Assembly (NCBI RefSeq): GCF_901709675.1
Contig: NC_051103.1
Coordinates: 5,875,501 to 5,939,500, forward strand
DNA: 64,000 nucleotides
DNA from: Syngnathus acus
Lineage: Eukaryota > Chordata > Actinopteri > Syngnathiformes > Syngnathidae
Direction of reading: 5' to 3'
Under the pieces are notes generated by a model. The model searched no databases and had not been told where the DNA came from. It saw only the letters and a program-made list of their open reading frames with translations. The stretch's first letter is position 1. Every line of letters begins with the position of its first letter. This document shows, in pieces, positions 34,929-46,098 of this stretch. Both the position numbers and the translations under genes were made by a program.

Positions 34929-36687
34929 GGGCGTCTTGTCGCAGCATTAATCGCCCCTGCCACCGCTGAGCCTAAAGACGGGCGCCGAACAAAACAACAC
35001 GTCAGCAGTGGCGCCTGAGTTGAAGTGATTGAGAGCAAAATGGCCTTCTCTGCTACTGTAGTTTGGATTTGTGAAGTGTCAGTTGAAAAGAAGAAGAAGA
35101 AGAAAAGATATCATTCGAGTCGCTCATTGAAGAGTACCGCAGAGTGGAGAGATGTGTTCTATTTAATGGTTTTCACGGAAAATATCGTTAATATCAAAAT
35201 CGCTGTCTAATTTGAAACCCAAGACCGTTTGGCTTCCCAAAACTAGGTCAATTCGAGTCGACAAAGGTGGCATTCACAAGCTCCACCGGGACGTCGTGCA
35301 TCTCGATTGATGCGCGCTCGTCGCAGAGGCGAAACATCTGCACCCGTATTGCTTTTCCTGGCAAGTCGACGGATCAAACGGTCCTTTTTACGCCCTTTTC
35401 CATTTGACGTTCCCACAGCGCACGTCTATTTCGGTAACGCACTTGAAATGTCAGTTCTTGCAGAGCGATAGAGAATATATGCCTGTTAGATTGTCTGTCT
35501 ATACGTGTTGCTTCGCCGTTTGTGCTCAAATATGCACATGGTTAGCATTAAACAGTAAACAGAATCATCTGAAGTTATGTGATTGACATGTATTTTTTTT
35601 TCTTTGTTTTTTTAGATTGGTCTTTTTGTTCAGCTCGATGAGCGTCACAGAAAACCATCCAACCCGCCTCAGGTAAACTAAGACCATGTGCAACGCCACA
35701 GCTCACCCGGTGGGTCTTTAATTGCTTCAAAATGTACGGTCAATGAGCACAATCCACTTAGAAAGATTAAAAAAATGTAATCGATCGCTCAGCGAGTATC
35801 AAATAACGTTTAGCTAGGTGGGGTAGAGGATACGGGTGCGCTGGCAACGATGCGATAGTGTTCCGCTTGAGCAACACAAAGGCAAACTAGTCACAATTCA
35901 ATTCTGCACTCTTTTTATCTGTTGATACATAGTAATTAAATATTAATTATACCTTCTGCCCTCTAGTGGCCAAACTTTGAATTGTCCAGCCTGTCACTAT
36001 ACATCACTAGCATAGAAGATTTTCAGGTGATAAATACAATTTGAGCGACACGGACAAATATTGTTTTTAATGAATTGCGCCTTACTTCCGTGACGTCATT
36101 TAATTGACATACCAAATATTTGCATCCAAAAGTTGCCTCATAAGGAGAAGAAAGCCCGATTCCCGATGCACGGCGATTTCAAATCGGCCAAGCGGATTCG
36201 GGAATGATGAATAAACCGCGCTGTTGTTTATCAATGAGGAGGGGGCACGAGCCAGCCTTGACATCATCAGGTTTTATGAAGCCACGCTGTAATCTTATTT
36301 TAAAGCTCTCAGCTCCATCCGCTCACAAAGCCCTCAGTGGAGCTTCAATCTTCCAGTGATTTGAAGCAAGGATGCATGGCAATATTTTCACGGTGTCCCG
36401 TGCAATCACACGCAAGTGTTGGACTAGTCTGATAAATAATAGCTGGGGATGATTGATTATGCTGCTCATCCCTCATCATGTGTCTACTTCAGTCAGTCCA
36501 CATCAAGTGAGCACAATTCATTCAAACTCACTGCACCCATAATGCAGCACTAATGGGAAATTAGTTGAAATAGCCTAATTGAACCAAACGAGCTCTGTAT
36601 GTTTCAAATAAAATACAATGCATGACGAATTGGTCACGCATGAAGCAGCTATGATTTAAAAAATAAAATAATGTGCAAAATACTCAC
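34929..36687 (-). other. Probable lrrc3c 5' intron
   Basis: No gene is seen. It lies between an acceptor-like site just upstream of the lrrc3c ATG and a strong minus-strand donor at 36688. It contains an A/T-rich stretch and a good CTCF-like site at 35954-35971. Confidence 0.4.
35954..35971 (-). promoter_or_regulatory. CTCF-like motif in the lrrc3c 5' intron
   Basis: The minus strand reads GGCCACTAGAGGGCAGAA, essentially a textbook CTCF core in reverse orientation to the sites at 11911 and 21689. Matched by eye; binding is inferred. Confidence 0.5.
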
Positions 36688-36770
36688 GTTTGTGGCGCTC
36701 TTCCTCTCCTCGTCATGATCCACCGCATCTTCGGATTTTTCTTACACCATTAAGCTGATTAAACTTGCTG
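36688..36770 (-). promoter_or_regulatory. lrrc3c: Probable lrrc3c non-coding first exon
   Basis: The minus-strand donor GCCACAAAC|gtgagtatt at 36688 is near-consensus, and the nearest downstream minus-strand gene is lrrc3c. The exon contains upstream ATGs, including one followed at once by GTG TAA. The left and right limits are guesses. The G/C-richer DNA at 36780-37100 may be its promoter. Confidence 0.4.
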
Positions 36771-37849
36771 TCGGTTGCTTTCCGCCGGAGAAGCTTCCAC
36801 AGCAGTTCAAGGCTCGCCCGTTTAGTTTCCACGCAACCAGAGGAGGCAACATATTAGCTGGTGCCTGTGCGCTCCGGCGGGGAGGCGCCCCGTCCAACAT
36901 GGGTGCGAAAGGCGGGCGATGCAAATGAGTCAGCGTGCACGCGCGCAGCATGATGCTTCCATCCTGGCTGCCAAATGCTTCTCGAGGGCTTTCCCCACTT
37001 TCACGGCGTTTCTTTCCAGGAGTTTCTGTCAGTATTTCGGCGTTTCGGTCAGTATTGCACGCAGCAGGTGGCTGCACGGCAAAGGCCACGCCCCCTTGTG
37101 GAACCCAACGCTATTTAACGCGCGCTAAATAGCGTCATGTTAACCCTATGTTTAGCTCACGTGTCAAGTGCCATTGCTATTGTTCTTTTCCTTCAAAGTA
37201 GACGAACTATAGCCTTTCCCTTATAAGATTCCTGCTCACGCCCTGGATGCCAAATAGAATACAAGTGTCCAAAAAGGCTTGTTTAACCACAAAGTTGAAT
37301 TGTGGTCTTGTTGCGGTCAGGTCTTAAGATTCTCCGGGACATCTCCACATCCTTTATGAGGAAAAACAATCGATTGTACTAAAACAGCTGTGCTGACCCT
37401 GCAGGAGTTTGCCAGGCGGCCACTCATGAGGTCTTGGTGGAATTACAATCGATACTCCGTGTTTCCAGAATGTCTTACGATGGATGATTAACTTTTTACT
37501 TTGTGTACAATTCTAAATTGCCAGCATTTATGATCAGTTCGGGCATTCTTCCTAATGGTGAAGATAGTTTGCAAGGTGTGCTAAAACAAAGAAGAGCTGA
37601 AAGCAATTGGATTTGATGTCAGTTTGTTAGACTCGCTTTTAATCGAATCACTGTTGGCTATTTTAATCAGGCTTAATAGTCAAGAGGACATTAAAAAACA
37701 TATTAAGGATCAGGTTGGACTCACGTAAAGAGAAATATGGTGAAGCTATTCCACGCTCAAACAAATGGCCGTTCCATTTTCTATTCATTAATTGACTAGT
37801 GAATAAAAACGCTGTTTTGCTTCAGATACGAGCGACCAGACCAACGGGT
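36771..37849. other. Intergenic lrrc3c-nif3l1
   Basis: G/C-richer promoter-like DNA lies at 36780-37100, including a GC box (GGCCACGCCCCC near 37084), followed by A/T-rich sequence. No gene is visible. Confidence 0.45.
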
Positions 37850-37973
37850 TTTTCAACAAATGAGCCGCGGTGGTTTATTGCTGACAACATAGTCCATAAT
37901 CTTCCAATTTTGGAAGATGAATCCATAGAGAATATGGATTCATTTGACAGTATAGAAACAATCCCTTGACTCT

Positions 37974-39841
37974 TCACACAACCTCCAGGGGGTCCTTGTC
38001 AGCCTTGGAGACCATCACGACAACATCAGCAGGAACCTTCCCGATGAGGTTCTCTCGGAACACGGACAGATAGCCGCGCTCGCTGTTGCTGTGATCGCTG
38101 AGGATGACGCTGGTTCCCGTGGCAACTGCATCCAGCACCTCATGGTGGGACATTTCACCTAAAGTCATAGAATGCATAATTAAAATTGCTCACTTTTGTT
38201 TCCAGAGAAGGGAAGTCCACCCACCGGTGACGTAAAGGTCTGCTCGGACGCCATTCAGCACCGAGGCTCCCGATCCCGCACACGCAGCCACAGTGTGCAC
38301 AAAGGATTCTGGGAATCAATCAAAAAGTAAGCAAAACTTTTATTGTGATGCCTGGCTCGCGTGCCGCCTCACCTTGCGTGCATCCCAGTCCGAGGGCCAA
38401 ACGGACATGCCGCAAACCCAAGTGGGACTTCATTTTCTTCACAGCAGTTGCCACGGTTACCGGCTCATCCAAAACACTGAGTCGCCCCTGACCGTGGCCC
38501 GTTCGAGGGGGCTAGAGGAAGTAAAAAAAAAACTAGATTGGAGGCTCCAATGCTATTTGCAAAATATTCAACAAACGTACTACTCACCTTTTCTGCTTTA
38601 AGAATGCGGAGGGACTTGTCGATGTATCGTGTGATTCTGTCAAAAACTGAAGGCAGAACTGAACCGCTGCAGTATAGGCTGACTTGAGTCTTGGTGGCAT
38701 CACATCTGTTGCAAAGTCAAATAAAAAGTACTAAACGTGTTTGCCCAATGGTTTTATGCGTTAGGATGGGTACGGAACCTGAGAGGATCTTGTACTAATA
38801 CTCCACCCAAAGCGTTCAGTTCCGCCAGGAGAACATCCAATGTGTCATTTCTGCATTGGAATTCCACAATGTGACTGTAAGGCATGTCCACATAGGCCTG
38901 ATTGAGCACAGACACCTGACCGCTACCTGAAACCAAAAAGAGAACCACAAGGCGGACTCAGAAATCTCACTATAACTGATGTTTACTCTGTTTTCCAAAC
39001 CTTTGCAACTTTAGCTGTATTTTCCACCGACTCACCAAGTCCTCTGACCAGCCAGTCGTTAACTCCTCCACTAACGCTGTCCCAGGACGTGTGAGGCGAA
39101 AAGACCGCAATGCCGGCCTCCAAAGCTCGGATAGCTAATCGCTGCTTCCAGTCCTTCTGGACCAGACGTTTGATTGGTCGAAAGAGCGGGGGGTGGTAGG
39201 AGATGATGAGATCGCATTCTTCGGCCCGCGCTTCCTCCATGACTGCCTCGGTGAGGTCGTTGGTCAGCAGGATGGTTCTGATGGGCCGCGGCTCGCTTGG
39301 CTCCACCAACAGGCCTACGTTGTCCCACGGCTCGGCCAGCGAGAGGGGCGCGAGATCCTCCAAAACCTTTACAACATCCTTGAGCTCCATCGTGCTGGGG
39401 CGGAGAGCGTAATGATAGCGGGGGAGGATGGAGCGGAAACCAAAGGATGCGGGTTGAGGGATGGACCTGGTCCAAATGCGTCTGGAGCTTTGCGATAGAA
39501 ATATGTTTGGAAGGGTCTTACATCCCGTCAATAGAAAGCGAGACCTGTGAGGACAGAAATGCACTTGTACCTCAAGTAGCAATTACTCAATTCATCACCA
39601 AATATATAGTCTGTCTGTGATTGTTATTACAGTGTAATACTGTAGAGTGCATTTTTTCCCCTATATATTACAAAACATTGTACATTTTCTTGCAACCTTA
39701 CTGGCTGTGGCAAATTTGATTTGCTAGCTATAAGGTGAAGCAATGATTCATTCGTCATGCTTATTTGTAATAATAGATATTTTAAAATACTTTAACGACG
39801 GTGGTAAGCAGACAGACATGCATGCAGATATTTACTTACAT
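37974..39841 (-). CDS. nif3l1: NIF3-like protein 1
   Basis: Multi-exon minus-strand gene. The main first coding exon, 39544-39036, contains LAEPWDNVGLLVEP, TNDLTEAVMEEA, LIISYHPPLFRP and AIRALEAGIAVFSPHTSWD. Later exons carry the central insert and the C-terminal half, ending VILSDHSNSERGYL ... DKDPLEVV (stop 37974-37976). The His in SYHPP and the HSNSERG segment belong to the di-metal site of the NIF3/DUF34 fold. The biochemical role is unsettled. In frame upstream of MELKDVV (ATG 39390) is a basic, acid-poor stretch resembling a mitochondrial presequence. It begins where the acceptor at 39545 joins a 5' exon ending CCCAT at 39840, so the start codon would be split AT|G. Starting at 39390 is the fallback. 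Poly(A) signal 37874-37879 (minus). Confidence 0.88.
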
Positions 39842-40317
39842 GGGAAGTGGGGAGTAACACTTCCGGTTTCCGGTGACGCCACGGCAAGCTTGCGTTTGAT
39901 TGGTCAGTTTAATAGTTGCTGCGACACTTGATTGCTGAGATGAGACGAAAATATTTTAAAATATTTTGAACATTTTGGCAAAATCAGTGGCACTTTAAAT
40001 GGTGATAGATATTCTTTTAACCCAATTTAACTTAACATATATGTGATTGGTTAAGACTGCTCACAGGCGGGTCATTTCGCTGATTGGTCCTTGAAAACAA
40101 AGTACTAGGTTCCTAGCTTTTTATTGGAGGAGCTTGTCACACGAACCTTCTCATTGGCTATTAGAAACTGGCGCCGAAAACATCGGTTTTCCTAAACACA
40201 CGGCTCCATTCTTTTTCGGTCGTCATCCTTGTGTTTTCTTGTCCTCGTGTTTATTTCACTCTAAATTAAACTCTTCATTTTTCTACAGTCGACGCCGCAC
40301 GGATATCGCTAGCGAAA
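39842..40317. promoter_or_regulatory. Shared nif3l1/top2a promoter with inverted CCAAT boxes and an ETS site
   Basis: Five ATTGG motifs (inverted CCAAT relative to top2a) occur at 39899, 40046, 40083, 40123 and 40153. Several NF-Y-bound inverted CCAAT boxes are the known hallmark of the TOP2A promoter and of G2/M gene control. On the nif3l1 side, the minus strand carries ACCGGAAGTG (about 39859-39868), a strong ETS/GABP site typical of mitochondrial and housekeeping genes. GGCGCCGAAAA near 40170 is E2F-like. The assignments are by motif only. Confidence 0.65.
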
Positions 40318-43300
40318 ATGGATGTACCACTGAAGGTAACTGAGATTTAGCGGTCGAACTCGACCGTTAATTTGCAAGCTGAAGTTGCCGAGCGAGATTA
40401 CGTTAACATTTACGTAAAAAAAAAAAAAAAAAAAAACACACACAAAACAAAAACCCCATTTACGGCTTGTGACGTCTAAGACGAATGATAAACAAACGTA
40501 ATGCTAATGTAAGGACCTTTTGTAAAGACTTGAAAATGTATTAATTTTTTTACGGTCTAACTACTAGTTTACGATGTTTGGCCAACTAATGGACAAAATG
40601 GCGCCTCCCATGTATCAAATGATAATTGTACCACAGTAAGTGTTTTGGGAAAAGATGAAAATGAACCCCATTATAGATATTATCGCAGTTACTGTAAAAA
40701 AACAACAAAACCAAATGACAAAAGTCACAAGAGAAGAAGAGCAGGTAAAGTGGTAGATGAATCAGTGTTTGTGGTTTTCACATCTAGTTTAATTACTGTG
40801 TACGTATGTGTTAATACAAGTACTAAAAATGACCTGAATCTGTGTCTTCAACAGACAAAGCTCTTAGCGAACCAACCAGTGGAAAAGGCCAAGAAGGATT
40901 CCAAAAACACATCAGTAGAAAGGATCTATCAGAAGAAGACACAGTTGGAACATATATTACTCCGACCTGATTCATACATCGGCTCAGTCGAGCCCGTCAC
41001 CCAGGTAAGACTTGATTCAAGTCCCAAGATGGATCTGATGGATGCATGCACACCCACCCACCTGCTTCCGTTTTTTTCCTCAGCAAATGTGGGTTTATGA
41101 TGACGACGACATTGGAATGAACTGCCGGGATGTGACATTCGTGCCGGGGCTTTACAAGATTTTTGATGAGATTCTTGGTAAGCAAACAGCTGAAATGGTC
41201 TTAAAGGAAAATGTCATTTGCGTATTTGCCTTCTCATGCAAGTAATCCTTTTTGTCCTTACAGTAAATGCTGCGGACAACAAGCAGAGAGATGAGCGCAT
41301 GTCCTGCATCAAAATTAACATTGACGTGTGAGTATGATACTATGACAGTTTACCGTGGCACACCCCAGCAGTCGCCCACCAATATTTTTTAAGAATGCAT
41401 TGTGTTCATAGTTTTTCCTCCTTTCAGCGAAAACGACACCATCAGCATCTGGAATAACGGCAAGGGAATCCCGGTGGTGGAGCACAAGGTGGAGAAAATG
41501 TTTGTGCCTGCTCTCATCTTCGGGCAGCTCCTCACCTCTAGTAACTATGACGACGATGAAAAAAAAGTGACAGGTAGGTCATGCAATGCTCTTTGTTTTA
41601 CTACAAACACGGGGAACAGGATTGACGCATGATTTGCTTCAGTGGGGCCATGAAATGATTCCAGGAATCGTCACTTGACTTTGACTCTATAGGCGGACGT
41701 AATGGATACGGTGCCAAGCTGTGCAACATCTTCAGCACAAAGTTCACAGTTGAGACGGCCTGTCGAGAATCGAAGAAGACATTTCGACAGGTGCCCAACA
41801 AATACGACAGGCTCCAAATCTTTTCTTCAAAAGTCACTTCACACAAATTCTCATCTTTGCACAGACATGGTACGACAACATGAGCAAGGCCGGGGATGCT
41901 ACCATCAAATCGTTTGACGGAGATGATTTTACTTGCATCACCTTTCGGCCCGATCTGCCCAAGTTCAAGATGAGGGTCCTGGATAAAGACACAGTGGCCC
42001 TGATGACCAGGAGGGCCTACGACATCGCTGGTAGTGCCAAGGGTGTCCGTGTGTTCTTCAACAGCAAGAGGCTACCTGTAAGGGAGCATCATGTCTTTTT
42101 AGTTGCTCTCAATGTCACATTTTACACAACTTTTCTTGTTTACCTTGCATCGCAGGTCACTGACTTCCGCAGTTACGTGAACTTGTACGTGAAGGACAAA
42201 GTGAACGAGGTGGGCAAAGAGCTGACGGTGGTTCATGAGATCGTGAACAGGCGCTGGGAGGTCTGCCTCACTGTGAGCGAGAAGGGATTCCAGCAAGTCA
42301 GTTTTGTCAACAGCATTGCCACGACCAAGGTACGCGCCAGATCAGGTTCCTTTTCGGTCCACATATTTGGATACATTGCACTGGTTATTCCAACGACTTG
42401 CTTGGGGTCGTCTGACAACTCGGTTCTTACGTTTGTCCTTGAACCTCAGGGCGGGAGGCACACCGATTACGTGGCCGATCAGGTGGTGAGCAAGCTCATT
42501 GATGTTGTGAACAAGAAGAACAACAAAGGTGGTGTGACGGTCAAACCTTTCCAGGTAAAAGTTTGTGTGCTCTGCATCGGTAATGGAAGGCATCGTTGAT
42601 GTCGACAAGTGACCCTGATTTGTTTCCATCCCCATTTAGGTGAAAAACCACATGTGGCTGTTCGTCAACTGCCTCATCGAGAATCCCACGTTTGACTCTC
42701 AGACCAAAGAGAACATGACTCTGCAGCATAAGAGCTTTGGCTCCACTTGCGTACTCGGCGACAAGTTCGTTAAACAGGTAAAGCACGGCTCACTTCGTCC
42801 TCGCAGAGCTTCTTTCGTGTTTGCTAACTCGCCTCCCTCCGTAACAGGCCACCGGCTGCGGAATTGTGGAAAATATTATGAACTGGGTGAAGTTCAAAGC
42901 TCAGCTGCAGCTCAACAAGAAGTGCTCGGCAGTCAAACAGACCAAAATCAAAGGCGTGCCCAAGCTGGACGACGCCAACGACGCAGGTACCGTTTTGTCC
43001 GCCCGCCACGAGTCGGCACCGCGGCCCGCTCTAACGTCCCCCGATGGCTTCGTCTTGCGGCAGGCGGCAGGAACTCTCTCGGCTGCACGCTCATCCTCAC
43101 CGAGGGAGACTCGGCCAAGACTCTGGCCGTGTCTGGCTTGGGCGTGATTGGCAGAGACCGATATGGCGTCTTCCCTCTGAGAGGAAAAATTCTCAACGTA
43201 CGAGAAGCTTCACACAAGCAGGTCAGGCTTCGGCGCAGTTGAGATTCAAATTAATTTGCTTGCCTTTCACACATACTTTTGCATCTTCTACGTTTCCACT

Positions 43301-46065
43301 TGTGAAAATGCATCTTCTCTGGCAGATTATGGAGAACGCCGAGATCAACAGCCTCATCAAGATCCTCGGACTGCAGTACAAAAAGAACTACAGTGACCCA
43401 GAGTCCCTCAAGACGTTGCGTTATGGCAAAGTCATGATTATGACGGATCAGGTCTGGTTTCTTCTCACGCCCCCACCACCAAATCCGCCACTAATGTCGA
43501 CTCTCGTAATGTTTGCGACAGGATCAAGACGGCTCCCACATTAAAGGTTTGTTGATCAACTTCATCCACTACAACTGGCCTTCGTTGCTGCACCACAACT
43601 TTTTGGAAGAGTTCATCACTCCCATCATCAAAGTATGTCAACACTGGCCCCTGCTGTCTAAAACGTAGAACCCCCAATTTGTTTTAATAAACATTGAAAT
43701 GTCTTTTACAACACGAAGCAATGTTACTGCTTGCTCCCCGATCAAAAATGGCACGAAAAGTAAACGCGCTCGAATCAATGTTTGTAGAAAGTAAAAACAA
43801 TTCTTTCATTTCCATCTTCAGGCAACACACAAGAAAACGCAGTTGTCATTCTACAGTATCCCGGAGTTCAACGAGTGGAAGGAGAGCCAGTCCAACTACA
43901 AATCTTGGAAAATCAAATACTACAAAGGTTTGTCACAAAGCCCTGTGTGGTAGTACACCAGACAAGTAAGCTTTTTTTTTTTTTATGGCGCGGGCTCTGC
44001 CGCTCTTTCTAATCTGGTGTCTGTCCAATCAGGTTTGGGAACGAGCACATCGCAGGAGGCCAAGGAATATTTTACTGACATGCAGAGACACCGTATTCCA
44101 TTTAGATACGCGGGGCCTGAAGACGATGAAGCCATCACCCTTGTAAGTCGCGGCATGATTAATTTGGCCGAAAACAAAAAAAATTCCCCCCAAACTAATA
44201 AACTCTTGTTTGTGCTAGGCCTTTAGCAAGAAAAAAGTGGAGGAACGCAAAGACTGGCTCACCAACTTCATGATCAATAGACGCCAGCGGAAGGAGCAGA
44301 ACCTGCCTGAGGTTCACCACTAACTTTATTTTCATGATTTTACCAACAAGTTTGCAAGCGCTTTGAAATGACCCGTTTGCTCCGTGTCCACAGGAGTATC
44401 TCTACGGCAAGTCCACCACGTCTCTCACCTACGGCGATTTTGTCAACAAGGAGCTGGTACTCTTCTCCAACGCTGACAACGAGAGGTCCATTCCCTGCCT
44501 GGCGGACGGTCGGTTCATGTCGCCACCCTTTCGGAAACATCCTGAAGTTTGGAAACGCCGCTGATCGTTTGTGTTTGTTTTGGGTTTGTCTCAGGGCTGA
44601 AGCCAGGCCAGAGGAAGGTGCTGTTTTGCTGCTTCAAACGAAACGACAAACGGGAAGTGAAGGTGGCCCAGTTGGCTGGTTCCGTGGCTGAGATGTCAGC
44701 GTATCATCACGGCGAGGTGACTGGCACGAGCTGAATTTGGCCGCGTGTGGAAATATGCTTTTGCATTTATGATCATTTTGAATGGACTGAACAAAGACTC
44801 TGTTTCTCTCACTGGTTTCCAGACTTCTCTGATGATGACCATCGTCGGATTGGCTCAGAACTACGTGGGGAGCAACAACTTGAACTTGTTGCAGCCTCTT
44901 GGCCAATTTGGGACCAGGCTGCACGGCGGCAAGGACTCCGCCAGCCCCCGTTACATTTTCACCATGCTCAGGTCAGCAGTCGACGTTTACTTTTGGAAAA
45001 GTCGCAAAATGGAGCAGTGCTAGATCAATGTCTCCCAACTCTTCAGCCCTCTGGCCCGCCTTCTTTTCCCGCCGGTGGACGACAATCTGCTGAATAACAA
45101 CTATGACGACAACCAGCGCGTGGAGCCCGAGTGGTACATCCCTATCATTCCCACCGTGCTGGTCAACGGCTCGGACGGGATCGGCACAGGCTGGGCCAGC
45201 AAAATCCCCAACTTCGACGTCCGGGAGATTGTCGCCAACGTTAGGCGCATGCTCAACGGAGAGGGCTTGCTACCCATGGTGAGGCACTTGTTTTCCGATC
45301 TTCTTAAGGTGCCCCCGGCCGGTGCTTATTGTTTTTGTCTTCTCCCAGCTCCCAAACTACAAAGGCTTTACAGGGACCATTGATCAGCTGATGGAAAACC
45401 AGTACATGGTCTGCGGAGAGCTGGCCGTCCTTGACTCCACCACCATTGAGATCTCAGAGTTGCCTGTCAAAACCTGGACGCAGGTCCGTCGCCGCCGAAT
45501 CGTGCCAGCACGATTACAAATCACCTGGCACAACAATCATCAAGTGCCCCATAAAAAAAAAAAAAATTGTTATCTCTGTTCCAGACCTACAAGGAGAGTG
45601 TTCTGGAACCCATGTTGAACGGCACGGAGAAGAATCCCCCTATTATCACAGACTACAAGGAATACCACACCGACGTCACTGTCCGATTCGTGATCAAGAT
45701 GACCGAAGAGAGGCTGCTGGAGATGGAGGCTGCGGGCCTCCATAAAGTCTTCAAGCTGCAAAATCCTCTCACCTGCAAGTCCATGGTACGTTCGGCAACT
45801 GCGAGAGTATCGCCGCGGGTGGAGCCACTTTATTCATGTGTTTGCCTTTTCAGGTTCTGTTTGACCACGCGGGCAGCCTGAAGAAGTACGACTCTGTGCT
45901 GGAAATCCTCAAGGACTTCTTCAAGTTGAGATTGTCGTACTACGACCTGAGAAAGCAATGGCTGGCGGGCATGTTGGGGGCAGAGAGCGCCAAGCTCACC
46001 AACCAGGCTCGTTTCATCCTGGAGAAAATCCAGGGCACCTTGGTCATTGGTATGTGGCTGCTACC

Positions 46066-46098
<33 letters not shown>

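Noticed and set aside
41601-41846. Antisense frame over the top2a ATPase exon
   Set aside because: Shadow of the GGRNGYGAKLCNIFSTKF exon; no independent support.
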